Below are positions 62,502 to 64,000 of a stretch of DNA of 64,000 nt, one piece after another. Positions within the stretch are counted from its first letter, which is position 1. The number at the start of each line of letters is the position of its first letter. A model generated the notes under the pieces. That model was not told the DNA's origin. It saw only the letters and a program-made list of their open reading frames with translations, and searched no databases. This stretch comes from Rallus limicola (lineage: Eukaryota; Chordata; Aves; Gruiformes; Rallidae), in the NCBI GenBank assembly GCA_022605955.1, contig JAKCOZ010000003.1, positions 52,886,179 through 52,950,178 of the forward strand. Direction: 5' to 3'. A program made the position numbers and the translations under genes.

Positions 62502-62755
62502 TTAAACACTGTCATACTTGTGAAGAGCTTCTTCTAGCTTTTGTGTCACTTTTTGAAAAAAGAGTATTTGCTGCTGCAAGAACTGCTGCATCTGTGATTT
62601 AAAGTCCCTCACACGAATTTTGTGGAAATGATTGATTTCTGCCAGGGTCGCAAAAGAGATAATGTTACAGCGTTCTTGGATGCCCTCCGCTTTTTGGAGC
62701 TCCATCTTCCCCTCTTCCACATGTCGCTTACTCTCCTTTACTTTGGTAAGGGCTC
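62502..62755 (-). CDS. SNX18: Sorting nexin (SNX9/18/33 family) terminal coding exon, most likely SNX18
   Basis: The last coding exon: 84 codons including the stop, plus two bases of a split codon. The protein reads VKESKRHVEEGKMELQKAEG, then NIISFATLAEINHFHKIRVR, DFKSQMQQFLQQQILFFQKV and TQKLEEALHKYDSV. It aligns with the C-terminus of SNX9 (VKES, MSYALQAEMNHFHSNR, LEQQVQFYETIAEKLRQAL), which forms the final helices of the BAR dimer. Proteins of this family have an SH3, a PX and a BAR domain and act with dynamin and the WASP/actin machinery in endocytic membrane remodelling; SNX18 also works in autophagosome formation. The start at 62755 follows a good acceptor (ttgctctttacacag). SNX18 is preferred over SNX9 because the end differs from SNX9, and over SNX33 because of the gene-desert setting; paralog choice is inference. 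Confidence 0.8.
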
Positions 62756-64000
62756 CTGTGTAAAGAGCAAAACAAAACAGTTGAACTGTGAAGACAATGT
62801 AGACTAGACTACTGAATTTTAAGAACTGATTTAGTAACAACAAGGATTTGTATAAGGTCCATTCTTAGTGCAATGATATATTTGCAGATATATATTAAAA
62901 GAAATAGTGGGGTTTTCATATTAAAAAAAATAACAGAATAGAAAATCTTGTTAAAAAAACACAAACCAAAACAACAGAAAACTAATAACTGATAAATAGA
63001 CCAGCAGTGGGGAAAAAATGAAAGCACTGGAAAACCAATTTAAGATCACATAAACACCAGAAAAAAATAACCTCATTTTAAGAAGTTTGACTTTGTGAAA
63101 TATCACTTCTACCAATCTTTGTGAAACATCAAACGGACATCTGAATACAGATGAGTACAGCAATACAGCATTCTGTTTTTATACTAGAGATAGCCCAAAA
63201 TTATTTACTGAGTTCTAGAGAATATAAAAGTTTATTTCAAAACGCATCTAGGTAGTTCTAACACTTAATTAGAAGAGCTAGAAGAAAAACAGAGCAAAAG
63301 AACTGACAGTCCTCCTCCTCTGAATAGCTAATTAAAGCACACACATTCTACAAAAACAAAGTATCACCTAAAACAGACCTACCCAAAGCAGACTCATATA
63401 AAGAGACACTGGTACATGGCCACAAGACATTTACTTTCTTGGACTCAACTTCCCACACAGCAACTTCTTTGTCTTAAATATTACACACGTATTATATTCA
63501 TATAACTAGAACCTCAGACAATTACAGGCTTTATCTTCTCACAAGATACATGATAGGACATTTTTTATCCTTTGTGATCACATTGAAGTTGCTTGATCCT
63601 TCAAATATTTGCAATGTCTCAATCAACTCCTTCCCTTCAGGTTACACTTCTTACCACACACAGGACTATGGTTCATTGCCAGGACTTCCTTTACGCTGCC
63701 TTAAAGAAATGCTTTTCTGCACTCCCCACAGTCAGCAAGAGAAACCTCTCTGCCTGTAACTTCATAGGGACAACTTCCACTCTATCTACTGGGGGAGCAG
63801 GCATGTCCTCTCATCAGCCTGACTCCATGCACGTAGTAAATACCATTAAACAGTAAAAAAGCAGCTTGCCAGCAGAAACCTGTTTTCCCCTCCTTTCTTT
63901 CCTGTGCCTGTTTAATGTGACAGTTCAAATGTGCCTCCCCCAGCACCCTGACACATCTCTGCAGTTCATCTCTGGAGCATGACCTCGTGCCCAGGTGCAC
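62756..64000 (-). other. SNX18: Last intron of the sorting nexin gene (partial)
   Basis: The intron ends on the minus strand at 62756 with a pyrimidine-rich acceptor, ctgttttgttttgctctttacacag. It is a phase-1 intron: one base of the split codon lies in the upstream exon. No further exon was recognised up to the window edge; frames at 63550-64000 do not resemble BAR or PX sequence. In mammals SNX18 has one very large first coding exon and a short last one, so the rest of the protein is expected beyond 64000. Confidence 0.65.

Noticed and set aside
63782..64000. Minus frame at the right edge as an upstream exon of the sorting nexin
   Set aside because: Its translation does not resemble BAR or PX sequence and it has no donor site in the right phase that I can see.

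Overview
The window looks like bird nuclear DNA: a gene-poor, AT-rich stretch in which almost everything recognisable is a transposable element. Two things point to Aves. Chicken-Repeat-1 (CR1) LINE fragments recur in both orientations with the usual 3' tail (ggttggactagatgatctt... ending in attctgtga-type octamers), and there are two families of LTRs typical of avian endogenous retroviruses. No bacterial, plasmid or phage features, rRNA, tRNA or CRISPR arrays were seen.

Only one exon of a host protein-coding gene is supported. It lies near the right edge on the minus strand (62502-62755) and encodes the C-terminal end of a sorting nexin of the SNX9/SNX18/SNX33 (SH3-PX-BAR) family, most likely SNX18. 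It has a clean splice acceptor, an intron running to the window edge, and a 3' UTR running leftward to one of several candidate poly(A) signals. The remaining ~60 kb is the gene desert downstream of that gene. The human SNX18 locus also sits beside a large gene desert, which supports the assignment (established knowledge plus inference).

Layout from left to right: 1-87, end of a minus-strand LTR cut by the window; 2.3 kb, an ancient palindromic repeat; 3.4-6.9 kb, three plus-strand CR1 tails followed by a 16-bp minisatellite; 8.9 kb, a perfect 24-bp inverted repeat with a 4-nt loop; 11.0-11.85 kb, three CR1 pieces in alternating orientation; 15.6-16.0 kb, an unresolved LTR-like block; 17.5 kb, a (TATC)10 microsatellite; 18.5-19.3 kb, an ancient repeat plus two minus CR1 pieces; 26.2-26.7 kb, a doubtful pair of overlapping minus reading frames; 28.5-32.05 kb, a degraded plus CR1, a deleted minus-strand LTR and a 1.8-kb minus CR1 that still shows reverse-transcriptase sequence; 34.3-35.45 kb and 57.56-58.73 kb, two solo LTRs of one family, each with its own 5-bp target-site duplication; 60.3-64 kb, the sorting nexin 3' end.

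No multi-gene system, operon or defence locus is visible. Most long open frames are chance frames in non-coding DNA or frames through LTR and CR1 sequence. All family assignments come from reading the sequence and from memory of the families; no database search was possible.
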